Shown here: one piece after another, positions 1 to 9,900 of the stretch | Layout of the letters: each line of letters begins with the position of its first letter | Numbering within the stretch: the first letter of the stretch is position 1 | Assembly (NCBI RefSeq): GCF_030012215.1 | Contig: NZ_JASCXX010000016.1 | Location: 1 to 64,000 of the forward strand | DNA length: 64,000 bases | Source of the DNA: Anaerobaca lacustris | GTDB lineage: Bacteria; Planctomycetota; Phycisphaerae; Sedimentisphaerales; Anaerobacaceae | Reading direction: 5' to 3' | Position numbers and translations under genes: made by a program | Notes under the pieces: model-generated | Database searches by the model: none | What the model was told of the DNA's origin: nothing | The model's input: the letters and a program-made list of their open reading frames with translations, nothing else

Positions 1-1
1 G

Positions 2-118
2 AGCCGGGTCCAGAAGATGGCGATTGGCGTCGGCAGCAAGACCAGCCCGGTCGCCGGCGGCGCCGGAACCGTCTATGTTGACGATGTCGGCTTTGGGCGG
101 CCTGCGGCTGAGGAATAG
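2..118 (+). CDS. C-terminal end of a secreted LamG/carbohydrate-binding-like protein (5' truncated)
   Basis: Frame 2 is open from the window edge to TAG at 116-118 and gives 38 residues. The end contains KMAIGVG and then [12 protein letters not shown]. This resembles the closing strands of LamG/jelly-roll domains in planctomycete surface proteins, where a 'mYIGvGdr...GtvyiDDirl' ending is common. The rest of the gene lies left of the window, so the protein's function cannot be given. A strong terminator at 192-233 follows the stop codon, which supports a real gene end here. Confidence 0.55.
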   Translation, partial: SRVQKMAIGVGSKTSPVAGGAGTVYVDDVGFGRPAAEE

Positions 119-191
119 TCCGGCTGGTGAGATTGTAACCGATGCCGACGGGCCTATGCCCAAGGCGTCTGTTGCAGCGAGTGGTTCCTTC

Positions 192-233
192 GGGGGCCTG
201 TACCGATCCACATCGGGACAGGCCCCCTTTTTT
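192..233 (+). terminator. Rho-independent terminator
   Basis: A 10-bp GC-rich stem (GGGGGCCTGT at 192-201 with ACAGGCCCCC at 218-227) is extended internally by CCGAT/ATCGG, and six T follow directly at 228-233. It ends transcription of the truncated gene at 2-118 and separates it from aspS. Confidence 0.9.
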
Positions 234-329
234 CGTTCGCACCCCGCGTCGGGCAGGTCGTCAAGTGGCGCGTGCGTCCGATACCGGGGAAAAACCGGCG
301 CGCGACGTCGAAACCGAGCAAGGCGGCTG

Positions 330-358
330 TTGACGACTTGCCCCAGATTCACTATCCT
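330..358 (+). promoter_or_regulatory. Probable sigma-70-type promoter of aspS
   Basis: TTGACG (330-335), a 17-bp spacer, and TATCCT (353-358). The expected transcript start near 365 gives a leader of about 67 nt before the aspS start at 432. The site lies downstream of the terminator at 192-233, as expected for a new transcription unit. Confidence 0.6.
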
Positions 359-431
359 TATGGGTTACGCTCTGCCTGTAGGCCGTTCCTGTGGGCCGGG
401 CTGGATGAACGAGCATCGAGAGACATTGTGT

Positions 432-2240
432 ATGTTGAAGAGAACGCATCATTGTGGCGAGCTTCGGCTGGCCGACTCCGGCAAGCAGGTCGTCCTGGCC
501 GGCTGGGTCCAGTCCTATCGAGATCATGGCAACCTGGTCTTCTTTGACGTGCGGGATCGGGAGGGATTGACGCAACTGGTTTTCGACCCCGAGACCGGGC
601 CGGAAGCCCACCAGCTCGCGCGCACGGTGCGCTGCGAGTGGGTTATTGCGGCCGCCGGCACGGTCCGCCCGCGTGGGGAGGGACTGGAGAATCCGAAGTT
701 GGCCACGGGGCAGATCGAAGTGGTCGTCGATCGGCTGGACGTGCTGAACGTGGCCAAGACGCCCCCGTTCGAGCTGGACAACGCGAGCAAGACAAACGAA
801 GAGACGCGGCTGATGTACCGCTATATCGATCTTCGTCGGCCCGAGATGCAGCAGCGTCTTCGGGTGCGGCATCGCGTCGCGTCGCTGGCTCGGCGGTACT
901 TCGACGAGAAGGGGTTCTGGGAGGTCGAGACGCCGATGCTGGCCAAGAGCACGCCGGAAGGCGCCCGCGACTTCCTCGTGCCCAGCCGCCTGGTGCGCAA
1001 CGCGTTCTATGCGCTGCCTCAGTCGCCGCAGTTGTTCAAGCAGATCCTGATGGTCAGCGGGGTCGAGAAGTACTTCCAGATCGTTCGCTGTTTCCGTGAC
1101 GAAGACCCGCGGGCCGATCGCCAGGCGGAGTTCACGCAGATCGACGTTGAGATGAGTTTCGTGGACGTTGACGATGTGATCGCCGTTCATTCGGAACTGG
1201 TGGCGCGGATTTGGAAAGAGGTCCTTGGGGTCGATGTGGCGCTGCCGATTCGTCGGATGCCGTACGCCGAGGCGATAGCCGACTACGGGACCGACCGGCC
1301 CGACGTGCGGTTCGAGATGAAGCTCAAGGACATCAGCGATCTCGCCGGGCAGAGCGCGTTCAAGGTCTTCACGTCGTGCATCGAGAACGGCGGGGTGGTC
1401 AAGGGCCTGTGTGCCCCGGCCGGCGACGCCTACTCCCGCAGCGACATCGAGAAGACGCTGACCGCCCTGGTGGGCGAGTACGGCGCCAAGGGCCTGGCAT
1501 GGTTCAAGATCAAGATGGAAAACGGCGCCCCGACGTTCATCGGGGGCATCGGCAAGTTCTTTACCGGCGATCTCGGCCGGCAGTTGATCGAGCGGTTCGA
1601 TGCCAAGGACGGCGACGTGCTGATGTTCGTGGCCGATCAGGAGTCGGTCGCCAACAAGGCGCTGGCGCCGTTGCGCTGTCGGATCGGGCGGGACCTGAAG
1701 CTGTACGACCCGAAGAGTTTCGCGTTCCTGTGGGTGGTGGACTTCCCGCTGTTCGAGTGGAACGCCGACGAGAAACGTTACGACTCGCTTCACCATCCGT
1801 TCACGGCGCCGGTCCCGGAGGACCTGGGCAAGCTCGAAACCGACCCGGGCCACATCCGCTCGCAAGCGTACGACATCGTGGTCAACGGCAGCGAGATCGG
1901 CGGGGGCAGCGTTCGTATTCACCGCCCGGAGGTCCAGCAGAAGGTGTTCGACCTTCTGAATATTTCCCGGCAGCAGGCCGAGGATCGCTTCGGGTTCTTC
2001 CTCAAAGCACTGGACTACGGCGCGCCGCCCCACGGCGGCATCGCGTTCGGCCTGGACCGGCTCATCATGCTGCTGACCGGCACGGAGAACATTCGCGATG
2101 TGATCGCGTTTCCCAAGACGCAGCGGGGCCAGTGCCTGCTGACCGATGCGCCGAGCGAGGTGGATCAGAAGCAGCTCGACGAACTGAACCTGCGGACGCA
2201 GAAGCACCTGCACGCCGTGGAGAAGAAGCCGGAGAGTTGA
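432..2240 (+). CDS. aspS: Aspartate--tRNA ligase
   Basis: Class IIb aminoacyl-tRNA synthetase that charges tRNA-Asp in the cytoplasm. The protein is 602 residues, close to the usual bacterial length of about 590. An N-terminal OB-fold anticodon-binding domain ([21 protein letters not shown]) is followed by the class II core: motif 2 around [18 protein letters not shown], a bacterial GAD insert, and motif 3 at [15 protein letters not shown]. The frame is open back to 24, but homology begins at [15 protein letters not shown] 432 has a GAGAG Shine-Dalgarno about 9 nt upstream, so the upstream extension was rejected. An in-frame ATG at 405 is possible but has no good ribosome site. No asparaginyl-tRNA synthetase or GatCAB is visible here, so discriminating versus non-discriminating specificity cannot be decided. 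Confidence 0.97.
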   Translation: MLKRTHHCGELRLADSGKQVVLAGWVQSYRDHGNLVFFDVRDREGLTQLVFDPETGPEAHQLARTVRCEWVIAAAGTVRPRGEGLENPKLATGQIEVVVDRLDVLNVAKTPPFELDNASKTNEETRLMYRYIDLRRPEMQQRLRVRHRVASLARRYFDEKGFWEVETPMLAKSTPEGARDFLVPSRLVRNAFYALPQSPQLFKQILMVSGVEKYFQIVRCFRDEDPRADRQAEFTQIDVEMSFVDVDDVIAVHSELVARIWKEVLGVDVALPIRRMPYAEAIADYGTDRPDVRFEMKLKDISDLAGQSAFKVFTSCIENGGVVKGLCAPAGDAYSRSDIEKTLTALVGEYGAKGLAWFKIKMENGAPTFIGGIGKFFTGDLGRQLIERFDAKDGDVLMFVADQESVANKALAPLRCRIGRDLKLYDPKSFAFLWVVDFPLFEWNADEKRYDSLHHPFTAPVPEDLGKLETDPGHIRSQAYDIVVNGSEIGGGSVRIHRPEVQQKVFDLLNISRQQAEDRFGFFLKALDYGAPPHGGIAFGLDRLIMLLTGTENIRDVIAFPKTQRGQCLLTDAPSEVDQKQLDELNLRTQKHLHAVEKKPES

Positions 2241-2338
2241 TTCGGCTCGCCCGGCCGTTGAGGGTTCGAATCGACCGACGAACGCGCCGGCGGCATTCCG
2301 GCAGCAGTCCAATGTCAACGATCGATCGTTAGTTGAGA

Positions 2339-4045
2339 ATGATGCGTATCGACCCGGGCAAAATTCTCCAACGCATTCTCCGGTTCCTGCACCTGAGCCC
2401 TCTGTCGCTGGCGGAGAAGTGCCGGATCATGTTCGGGGCGGCGGTGCTGTTCAGCCTGGCCATCGCGCTGCTGATCCCCTACATCTGGATGAGCCAATTG
2501 ACCACGAAGGTGCTGCTGGATACGAACAAGGCGCGCGTCGAGTCCCTTCTCCTTCCCATCCACTTCCAGTTGAAAGCCCTGTCGCAGATGCCGTTGCCGC
2601 CGGAGTTGACCGGTCGCGGGACAGCGAAAGACCCGAACGACCCGGGGGTGGTCTGGATTGCCTTGCGCGGGCAGCGCGGGCACGACGAACTGGAACGCCT
2701 CACCCGCACGCAGCGGAGGCTGTTCGACAAGCTCATCGCCGATGACGCGCGCGACGACGACATCGAGCTCGGCCGGTCCGACGGGCGGCTGCGAAGCGAT
2801 TATGTGCGTCTGTTTCGCGCGACGGAGACGTGCGTGAGCTGTCACAATCCGCAGGGCTCGGCCGGGCCGTTTGCGCTGAATGAGATCGTCGGTGTGGCCG
2901 CCGTCCGCACGCATGGGATCGGAAGCGACGTGAGGAAGACGGTCTTTCTCAATCGCATCTGGACGATCATGGCCGGACTGATCGGCGCCACCGGCGCGAT
3001 TGTGGCGTTCTATTGGATCACGCAACGCGTCATTCTGCGTCCGATTCGCCAGTTGCGCTCCCTGGCCAACAACGTGGCGGAGGGCAACCTCGACATCCGC
3101 AGTTCGATCGCCACGGGCGACGAGTATGAGCGGCTCAGCGAGGCGTTCAATCACATGCTCGACCACCTCCAGGGCGCCCAGGAGAAGCTGCGCCAGGCCA
3201 ATCGGCAGCTTGACGCGAAGATCGCCGAGCTGAGCGAGCGGAACATCGAACTGTACAAGGCGAACAAGCTCAAGAGCGAGTTTCTGGCGAACATGTCGCA
3301 CGAGTTCCGCACGCCGCTGAACGCCATTCTCGGGTTCGCGCAGGTGCTGCGCGAGAAGCCGGGCCTGTTGCGGCGCGACAAGGGGCAGCGTTACGCCGAG
3401 AACATCATCAGCAGTGGCAACAGCCTGTTGAGTATGATCAACGACCTTCTCGACCTGGCGAAGGTGCAGGCGGGGCGGATGGAGCTGCACATCGAGCCGG
3501 TGTCGCTGCCGCAGCTTTGCGACTCGCTGGTCTCGGCGTTTTCGCTGCTGGCCAGGAAGCAGAGGATCCGGATTCGAACGCAGGTGGCCGACGACGTCCC
3601 GGTCATCATGACCGACGGCGGCAAGGTCCAACAGGTGCTGTACAACTTCCTGAGCAACGCGGTGAAATTCACCCCGGCCCGCGGGCTGATCGAGATCCGC
3701 GCGGCCATGCTCGACGACAGAACGGTGCGCATCGCCGTGACCGACACCGGCTGCGGGATCGCCGAGGCCGATCGCGAGGCGATCTTCGAGAAGTTCCGGC
3801 AGGTGGACGGCTCTTTGACGCGGGAGACCCCGGGAAGCGGGCTGGGCTTGGCGATCAGCAAGGAACTGGCCCAGATGCTGGCCGGAAAGATCGGCATGGA
3901 GAGCCAGGTCGGCGTCGGCTCGACCTTCTGGCTGGACATCCCGGCCACGTTCCCACCGGAGAAGAAGCGGTCGCGAACCGGCTCGACCCAGCCGCGAGCC
4001 CAACTCGACAAGGAAGGACAGACGCATGCAGAACAAGAGGCATAA
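2339..4045 (+). CDS. Membrane sensor histidine kinase with CxxCH (haem-type) sensor domain
   Basis: About 568 residues. A first membrane segment (GAAVLFSLAIALLIPYIWM, about 32-51) is followed by an extracytoplasmic domain of about 150 residues carrying ETCVSCHNP, a CxxCH haem-attachment motif as in DUF3365/Tll0287-like sensors. Then come a second membrane helix (about 206-226), a HAMP domain, a coiled coil, HisKA with the phospho-acceptor in MSHEFRTPLN (about residue 320), and HATPase_c with DTGCGIA and GSGLGLAISKE. It probably senses redox or gas state and phosphorylates a response regulator, but none is encoded nearby. Its 3' end overlaps the next gene by 20 bp, indicating co-transcription. 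Start choice between TTG 2333, ATG 2339 and ATG 2342 is uncertain. Confidence 0.88.
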   Translation: MMRIDPGKILQRILRFLHLSPLSLAEKCRIMFGAAVLFSLAIALLIPYIWMSQLTTKVLLDTNKARVESLLLPIHFQLKALSQMPLPPELTGRGTAKDPNDPGVVWIALRGQRGHDELERLTRTQRRLFDKLIADDARDDDIELGRSDGRLRSDYVRLFRATETCVSCHNPQGSAGPFALNEIVGVAAVRTHGIGSDVRKTVFLNRIWTIMAGLIGATGAIVAFYWITQRVILRPIRQLRSLANNVAEGNLDIRSSIATGDEYERLSEAFNHMLDHLQGAQEKLRQANRQLDAKIAELSERNIELYKANKLKSEFLANMSHEFRTPLNAILGFAQVLREKPGLLRRDKGQRYAENIISSGNSLLSMINDLLDLAKVQAGRMELHIEPVSLPQLCDSLVSAFSLLARKQRIRIRTQVADDVPVIMTDGGKVQQVLYNFLSNAVKFTPARGLIEIRAAMLDDRTVRIAVTDTGCGIAEADREAIFEKFRQVDGSLTRETPGSGLGLAISKELAQMLAGKIGMESQVGVGSTFWLDIPATFPPEKKRSRTGSTQPRAQLDKEGQTHAEQEA

Positions 4046-6104
4046 CTCCAGCAGATACCACAAGACCTGTCTCGCTTCGCTGTTGATCGTGGTTTGCGCG
4101 CTGCCGGTGCCCGCGGCCGTCCTGCAATCGCCACACCCGTTCTCGATCCACGACATGGTGGCGATGGATCGCATCTCCGACCCACAGGTCTCGCCCGACG
4201 GTACGTGGATTGCGTTCGTGGTTCGCACGACCGACCTGGAGGCCAATCGAGGGCGGTCCAACCTGTGGCTTGTCTCCCGCGACGGCACGGACCTCCGGCA
4301 GCTTACCTCGCATCCCGACTCCGACTCCAATCCGCGCTGGGGCCCCGACAGCAAGAGCGTCTGGTTCCTTTCGAGTCGATCGGGGTCCAGTCAGGTCTGG
4401 CGGATTGCGATCGACGGCGGCGAGGCCCGGCAGGTGACGGATGAGCCGCTCGACGTCGGCAATCTGATCGTCTCGCCCGACGGGCGGCACATCGGCTTTA
4501 CGATGGAGGTCTTTCCCGACGCGGCGACGGCCCAGGCGACCAGGGAGAGACTCGACGCCGTCGAGCAGCGCAAGGCCAGTGGGCGGATCTACGAGCGGCT
4601 GTTCGTGCGCCACTGGGACACGTGGAAGGACGGCCGGCGGTCGCATCTGTTCGTCAGGCCGGCGGAGGGCGGCCCGGCGGTGAACGTCATGGCCGGGATG
4701 GACGCCGACACGCCTTCGAAGCCGTTCGGCGGGCCCGAGGAGATGACGTTCACTCCGGACGGCAAGGCGGTTGTCTTCAGTGCCAAGGATGTGGGACGCG
4801 AGGAGGCCTGGTCGACGAACTTCGATCTGTTCTACAGCCCCATCGATGGCTCGCAGCCCCCGAAATGCCTGACGCAGGAGAACGAGGCGTGGGACACGCA
4901 TCCGGTCTTCTCGCCCGACGGCAAGACGTTGGCGTACCTGGCGATGAGTCGGCCGGGGTACGAATCGGACCAGTTCCAGATCGTGCTGCGCGACTGGCCG
5001 GACGGCTCGAAACGGGTCCTGACGGGGAGCTGGGACCGCAGTCCGTCTTCGATCGGCTTCTCGGCCGACGGGCGTGCGCTCTACGCGACGGCGGCGAACC
5101 TCGGTCAGCGCTCGCTCTTTGCCATCGATGTCGCAGACGGCCGCGTGCGGACCGTGGTCCGGGACGGGGCTGTCCACGGCTTCGCCGTTGCGGGCGAGCG
5201 GATCGTTTATGCGTTGAGCACCCTGCAATCGCCGGCCGAGCTTTTCTCGGTCCGGCCCGACGGCACCGATGTCAGGCGTTTGACCGACATCAATCGGGAG
5301 AAGGTCGCCGCAGCGAAGATGGGCGATTACGAGCAGTTCACATTCGCCGGCTGGAATGGTGAGACGGTGTACGCCTATGTGGTCAAGCCGGTGGATTTCG
5401 ACCCGGCCCGGAAGTACCCGGTGGCGTTCCTGATCCACGGCGGGCCCCAGGGCTCGTTCGGAAACGTCTTCCATTACCGCTGGAACCCGCAGGCATACGC
5501 CGGGGCCGGATACGCCGCGGTCATGGTCGACTTCCACGGCTCGGTCGGCTACGGGCAGGCCTTCTGCGATTCGATCCGGGGCGACTGGGGAGGCAAGCCG
5601 CTGGTGGACCTTCAGAAGGGCCTGGAAGCGGCGCTCGAACGGTATCCGTGGATGGACGGCGACCGCGTCGGTGCCTTGGGCGGGTCGTTCGGGGGCTACA
5701 TGGTCAACTGGATCGCGGGTCAGTGGCCCGACCGCTTCCGATGTCTGGTCAACCACGACGGCAACCTCGACGAGCGGATGGCTTACTTCGACACCGAAGA
5801 GCTGTGGTTCCCCGAGTGGGACCACGTCGGCACACCCTGGGAGAACCCGGAAGGCTATGAGAAGCACAATCCCGTTCGATTCGTGCAGAACTGGAAGACG
5901 CCCATGCTCGTGATCCACGGGGCGCATGATTTCCGCGTCGTCGATACGCAGGGGCTCGGCACGTTCAACGCGCTGCAACGGCGGGGAATCCCCAGCAAGC
6001 TGCTGTACTTTCCAGACGAGAACCACTGGGTGCTCAAACCCCAAAACTCGATCCAGTGGTACGACACGGTCGTCGCCTGGCTCGACCAGTGGCTGAAGAA
6101 CTGA
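4026..6104 (+). CDS. Secreted S9 family prolyl oligopeptidase / dipeptidyl aminopeptidase
   Basis: 692 residues. A signal peptide (ASLLIVVCALPVPAA) is followed by an N-terminal beta-propeller with PD40-type repeats (QVSPDGTWIAFV, RWGPDSKSVWFL, VFSPDGKTLAYL) and a C-terminal alpha/beta hydrolase domain. The catalytic triad is visible: Ser in GGSFGGYM (about residue 554), Asp in HGAHDFRV (about 637) and His in DENHWVLK (about 668). The family (DPP IV/V, acylaminoacyl peptidase) cleaves short peptides, here probably in the periplasm. It begins inside the 3' end of the histidine kinase gene in another frame, so translation is likely coupled. Exact substrate specificity cannot be read from sequence. 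Confidence 0.93.
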   Translation: MQNKRHNSSRYHKTCLASLLIVVCALPVPAAVLQSPHPFSIHDMVAMDRISDPQVSPDGTWIAFVVRTTDLEANRGRSNLWLVSRDGTDLRQLTSHPDSDSNPRWGPDSKSVWFLSSRSGSSQVWRIAIDGGEARQVTDEPLDVGNLIVSPDGRHIGFTMEVFPDAATAQATRERLDAVEQRKASGRIYERLFVRHWDTWKDGRRSHLFVRPAEGGPAVNVMAGMDADTPSKPFGGPEEMTFTPDGKAVVFSAKDVGREEAWSTNFDLFYSPIDGSQPPKCLTQENEAWDTHPVFSPDGKTLAYLAMSRPGYESDQFQIVLRDWPDGSKRVLTGSWDRSPSSIGFSADGRALYATAANLGQRSLFAIDVADGRVRTVVRDGAVHGFAVAGERIVYALSTLQSPAELFSVRPDGTDVRRLTDINREKVAAAKMGDYEQFTFAGWNGETVYAYVVKPVDFDPARKYPVAFLIHGGPQGSFGNVFHYRWNPQAYAGAGYAAVMVDFHGSVGYGQAFCDSIRGDWGGKPLVDLQKGLEAALERYPWMDGDRVGALGGSFGGYMVNWIAGQWPDRFRCLVNHDGNLDERMAYFDTEELWFPEWDHVGTPWENPEGYEKHNPVRFVQNWKTPMLVIHGAHDFRVVDTQGLGTFNALQRRGIPSKLLYFPDENHWVLKPQNSIQWYDTVVAWLDQWLKN

Positions 6105-6160
6105 ATGGGTCCTGTTGGTCTCATAGGGCCTATAAACATGGGGTTCACAGGTCCGTTAGG
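6105..6160 (+). repeat. Intergenic imperfect 9-nt tandem repeat (GGTCCTATA-like)
   Basis: Between the S9 peptidase stop and the next gene the sequence runs in degenerate 9-nt units related to GGTCCTATA (for example GGTCCTGTT, GGTCTCATA, GGGCCTATA). Read as codons this would give a collagen-like Gly-Pro-X pattern, but it is out of frame with the downstream gene and is better explained as repeat DNA. A related element lies at 49301-49329 before another start codon. Confidence 0.5.
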
Positions 6161-6183
6161 ACGTATTGAACCCAGGAGATGGC

Positions 6184-6804
6184 ATGGCTGCTGCAAGGAA
6201 GATCGTTGCGATTGTGGGCACGTATCGCAAGGGCCGGGTGATCGATACGGCGGTCTCGGAGGCGCTGTGTGGGGCCGAGGACGGCGGCGCCGCGACCGAG
6301 ACGATTTACCTGATCGACAGGCACATCGAGTTCTGCACGAACTGTCGGACGTGCATGCAGCAGGCGGACGTCGGCCGGCGGGGCCGATGCGTTCTGGACG
6401 ATGAAATGGAGGCGGTTCTTCAAGCAATCGACGAGGCCGACGGTCTCGTGCTGGCTTCGCCGGTGAACTTCTACAACGTCACCGCCGTCACCCGGCGGTT
6501 CATGGAGCGGCTCGTCGGCCATGCCTATTGGCCCTGGGGGCAGCCAGCGCCGAAGGTGCGCGATAAGACACAGAACAAGAGGGCCGTCACGATCACGTCC
6601 AGCGCGTGCCCCGCGTTTTTCGCCAGGATCGCCATGCCGGGTGGAAGAAAGGCCCTGAAAGCCATTGCCGAGACCCTGGGCGCGAAGGTCCAGACCTCGC
6701 TGCTTTTCGGCATGGTCGCCCAGAGCCCCGACGCCACCCTGAACGACAAGGACCGCGCCAAGGCCTTCCTGGCCGGCCGCCGCCTCGCCAAGTCCCTCGC
6801 CTGA
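6184..6804 (+). CDS. NAD(P)H-dependent FMN reductase / iron-sulfur flavoprotein-like
   Basis: 206 residues with a flavodoxin-like fold. The N-terminal IVAIVGTYRKGRV forms the FMN phosphate loop (family G-S/T-x-R-K-x-s pattern) and ASPVNFYNVT corresponds to the flavin-contact 'sPvYf' segment. A cysteine cluster CTNCRTC followed 11 residues later by another Cys resembles the compact motif of Isf-type iron-sulfur flavoproteins, although the last spacing is longer than usual. It probably transfers electrons between NAD(P)H and a quinone, metal or protein acceptor. ATG 6184 was chosen because AGGAG sits 5 nt upstream (6174-6178); a TTG at 6166 in the same frame lacks a site. It ends convergent to the M56 gene. 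Confidence 0.82.
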   Translation: MAAARKIVAIVGTYRKGRVIDTAVSEALCGAEDGGAATETIYLIDRHIEFCTNCRTCMQQADVGRRGRCVLDDEMEAVLQAIDEADGLVLASPVNFYNVTAVTRRFMERLVGHAYWPWGQPAPKVRDKTQNKRAVTITSSACPAFFARIAMPGGRKALKAIAETLGAKVQTSLLFGMVAQSPDATLNDKDRAKAFLAGRRLAKSLA

Positions 6805-6977
6805 TTGCTCGGGTGTATACGATCACCTCCGCATATTGTGTGCTGTTTATCCGCGCCCCTTGTGGCAGAGAATCTCGCATCATCCGGCGTCTCAGATTGC
6901 CGCTCTGGCGGCCTGCACCGAACGAACCGCTTATCATCAAGGGTCGGTGGGGCGATCGTCTTCGACGGAGAATCCTC

Positions 6978-9900
6978 CTACGAACTTGGTCTCGCCTCGG
7001 GTGCCGTTCCCTCGTCTGTGAAGCGATCCAAGTACGGGTGGACGTCAACTTCCCAAAGAAGACCGGCAGGCCGCAGTTTGATGGATTCATCGCAATCGAA
7101 GGACAGCCACTTGCCGTCGGGCGACCAGCGGACGGAATAGCCGGAACTCACTTTCCCCGCCGGTTCGGCCCATTTGCCGTCCGCCAACGTCACCGTAAAC
7201 ACACGCAGCTCGGGGTCTTTGTGATCGCTCGATCGCGGTCTCGCCTCCAAATCCAAGGCCAACGTCTGCCCATCCGGGGAGCATTCTATGGCGATACAGC
7301 GACCCCACATGGGATCAAGCAAACCGCCGACCTGCCGCTGCTGCCCGCTGGCGGCATCGAAGGTTAAGAGCCTCCGGCCCCAAAGAGCCACAAGCTTCTC
7401 ACCCTGAGGGCACCATGTGTACTCGAATGCATCATGGTAATCGTCATAGGTCGCCTCCATGAGCCGCCTGGGCTCTCCTCCAGCGGCAGAGACGATAAAG
7501 AGTTCTCGCGTAGTGCCCAATGCGCGGGTGTAGAGTGAATACGCAATCCACGTTCCATCCGGAGACCACGTATGGCCGATATATTTGGCGGTATTGGCGA
7601 TATCGCGCGCGGTGTCTTCGGATAGCCGGCACACCCGCAAGGTAGAGCGGGTCGAGTTCGGCTCATAGGTAATCCAGGAGATTGCGCTACCATCCGGCGA
7701 CCATTGGTGGCCTACTACTTTCTTGTCGGAAGGCCCCGTGAATTTGACAGGTGGACGTCCGTCGGTATAGGCGATCCACAAGTCGCCGTCACAGACCAGA
7801 GAAAGTCTTGACTCATCCGGGCTCCAGCCCGGGCGTTCCGCACGACCCTTGTCAAAGACTTTCACCGGCGTCCCAACAGGGCGGCCCGTTCCGGCGGAAA
7901 TGGACGCCACCCAGTACTCGATTGTCTCCTTATCCAGCTCCGAACTGAACAGCACTCGGTCGGCTTTGGGCGAGAGAGACATCTGCGCGAGTGTCCCTCC
8001 GACGGACGCGGGCAATTGGACGGGGTAGGGCGCAGGGCCTGACAATGGCACGACCCAGTAGCCCTTCTCCTGCCGATATTGCCGCCATGCGAAGATGGAC
8101 CTGCTGTCGGACGACCAGTGGTGATCGGAAGCGGAAAGGATCATCCCCCAGGCGGGATTGATCGGCGCGCCTCCAGCCGCGGGGACGACTCGCAGCGAAT
8201 CCGTCCATTCAAATGACGGCCTGTAAAAGACCATCCTCTCGCCATCCGATGACCAGGCAAGAAACGTGCCGACATCGTCCGGCACCGCAATGTCGACCGC
8301 AAGGGCATCGGCGACTCTGACAAACTGGAGGCTTTGTCCCCCGTAGAATTGGTAGAGAATCCACTTTCCGTCGCGAGACCAAGAGGGATCCACCCTCTGC
8401 TTGACGTCAATGAGTTTTCGCGGTTCCCCACCCTGGGAGGGGATCAGGCAGATGCTGTTATCACCGCGCCAGTAAGCGATCCATCGACCATCCGGTGACC
8501 AGCCTCCCGGGACTCGACGCGAGGTTGGTTCTGCGGTGATCTGCGTTGCCACCCCGTCCTCGACGGAAAGGACCATGAGGTGTCCCTCGCGTCCCTCGTA
8601 GACGAATCGTTTCGAATCGGGCGACCACTGCACCTGGTGATGGTACCAGTATATGTCATCGTCCACGAGCTTTCTGGCCGGTCCGGTTGGTTTGCCTGTC
8701 TGTGGAGAAACCGGCACGACCCAGATCCCGCCTGAGTAGAACGCGACCATCGTTCCATCGGGCGACCAGGAGCTGCGCCCGGCCGGCAGATCGGCGAAGG
8801 GTCGCACATCTTCGTCACCCACGGGGATGACGTACTTTCCGTAGGAGAGAAATCTCCCGTTGGGAGACATCCCCAAGTCCGTGTTATACTCAATCACGTC
8901 CTTGCTGCCCGTGATCGCGCAGACCTTGCGGAACTGGAGTCCGGTGTTCGGGTCTGAGATAGAATCTTCCGCTTGCCTCGATGGCGCCTGACGGGCATCT
9001 GCTCCCTGGTTGCCGATGGAGAGAGAACCGATGCCGCTCCCCTGGGCATTGATCAGCGATACGCATGCCAATGCCACGATTAAGACCAGGGCGGCGGGCG
9101 ACCAACGGTATGACTGATGTCTAAACGTCGCGATCATGGCAATCCTCCTTTTCAATTGGGACTGGTTTTCGAGGATGCCGGCCATCGCCGGCAGACGTCG
9201 GGCGCACGAGAAACGCTCGAGCAAACCCACAATCGTTCGACCGTATTGCTGTGATTCGTCTTGTCCCGTGCGGGTTAGCACGAGAGCGTCGCAGGCCAGT
9301 TCCCGGTCGGCACGCATCTTGTGGAAGGCCAGCCAGACCAGCGGGTTGAACCAGTGCAGGATTTGCAGCAGGCTGGCCAGCCATCCGAGGTAGATGTCGT
9401 GCCGTTTCAGGTGGGCCAGCTCGTGCAGAAAGATGTATCGCAGCTCTTCGCCGCTGGCGGTCTCGATCAGGTCGCGCGGCAGCAGCAGGCGAGGCCGAAG
9501 GAAGCCGAACAGGGCTGCCGTATTGACCCGATCGCTCGGCACCAGCGCCACGATCGTCTCGACACCCATCTGCGACTTGCACCGCTCGAACAGCTCCAGG
9601 ATTGATTCGGTGACCAGCGGACGTTCGCGTTTGACGATCCGCCATAGGGTGAAGTTGCCTGCAAGGAGGTAGCCACCGAGGACGACAGTCCCGATCAGCC
9701 AGAACAGGGGCAGCCGATGTCGTACTACCGCCAAAGCGGATGTCTTCGGGGACTCCGTCTTGGCGGCTCTTTCTGCTCTTTGTGGTGCCGTCTGTGGCCC
9801 GCCGCCGGTCGGCCTTGATGGCGATATTAGCTTCGGTTCCGTCGGTCCTGACGCCTGCCCAGGGTCAGAATGGTCTTCCTGCCAAACCCCGTGGATACGT

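Noticed and set aside
24-431. Extension of aspS upstream to 24
   Set aside because: The frame is open, but it runs through the end of the previous gene and across a strong terminator and a promoter; homology begins at ATG 432, which has a Shine-Dalgarno.
6105-6404. Collagen-like Gly-Pro-X peptide gene
   Set aside because: The pattern comes from 9-nt tandem repeats, ends inside the flavin reductase gene in another frame, and has no ribosome site.
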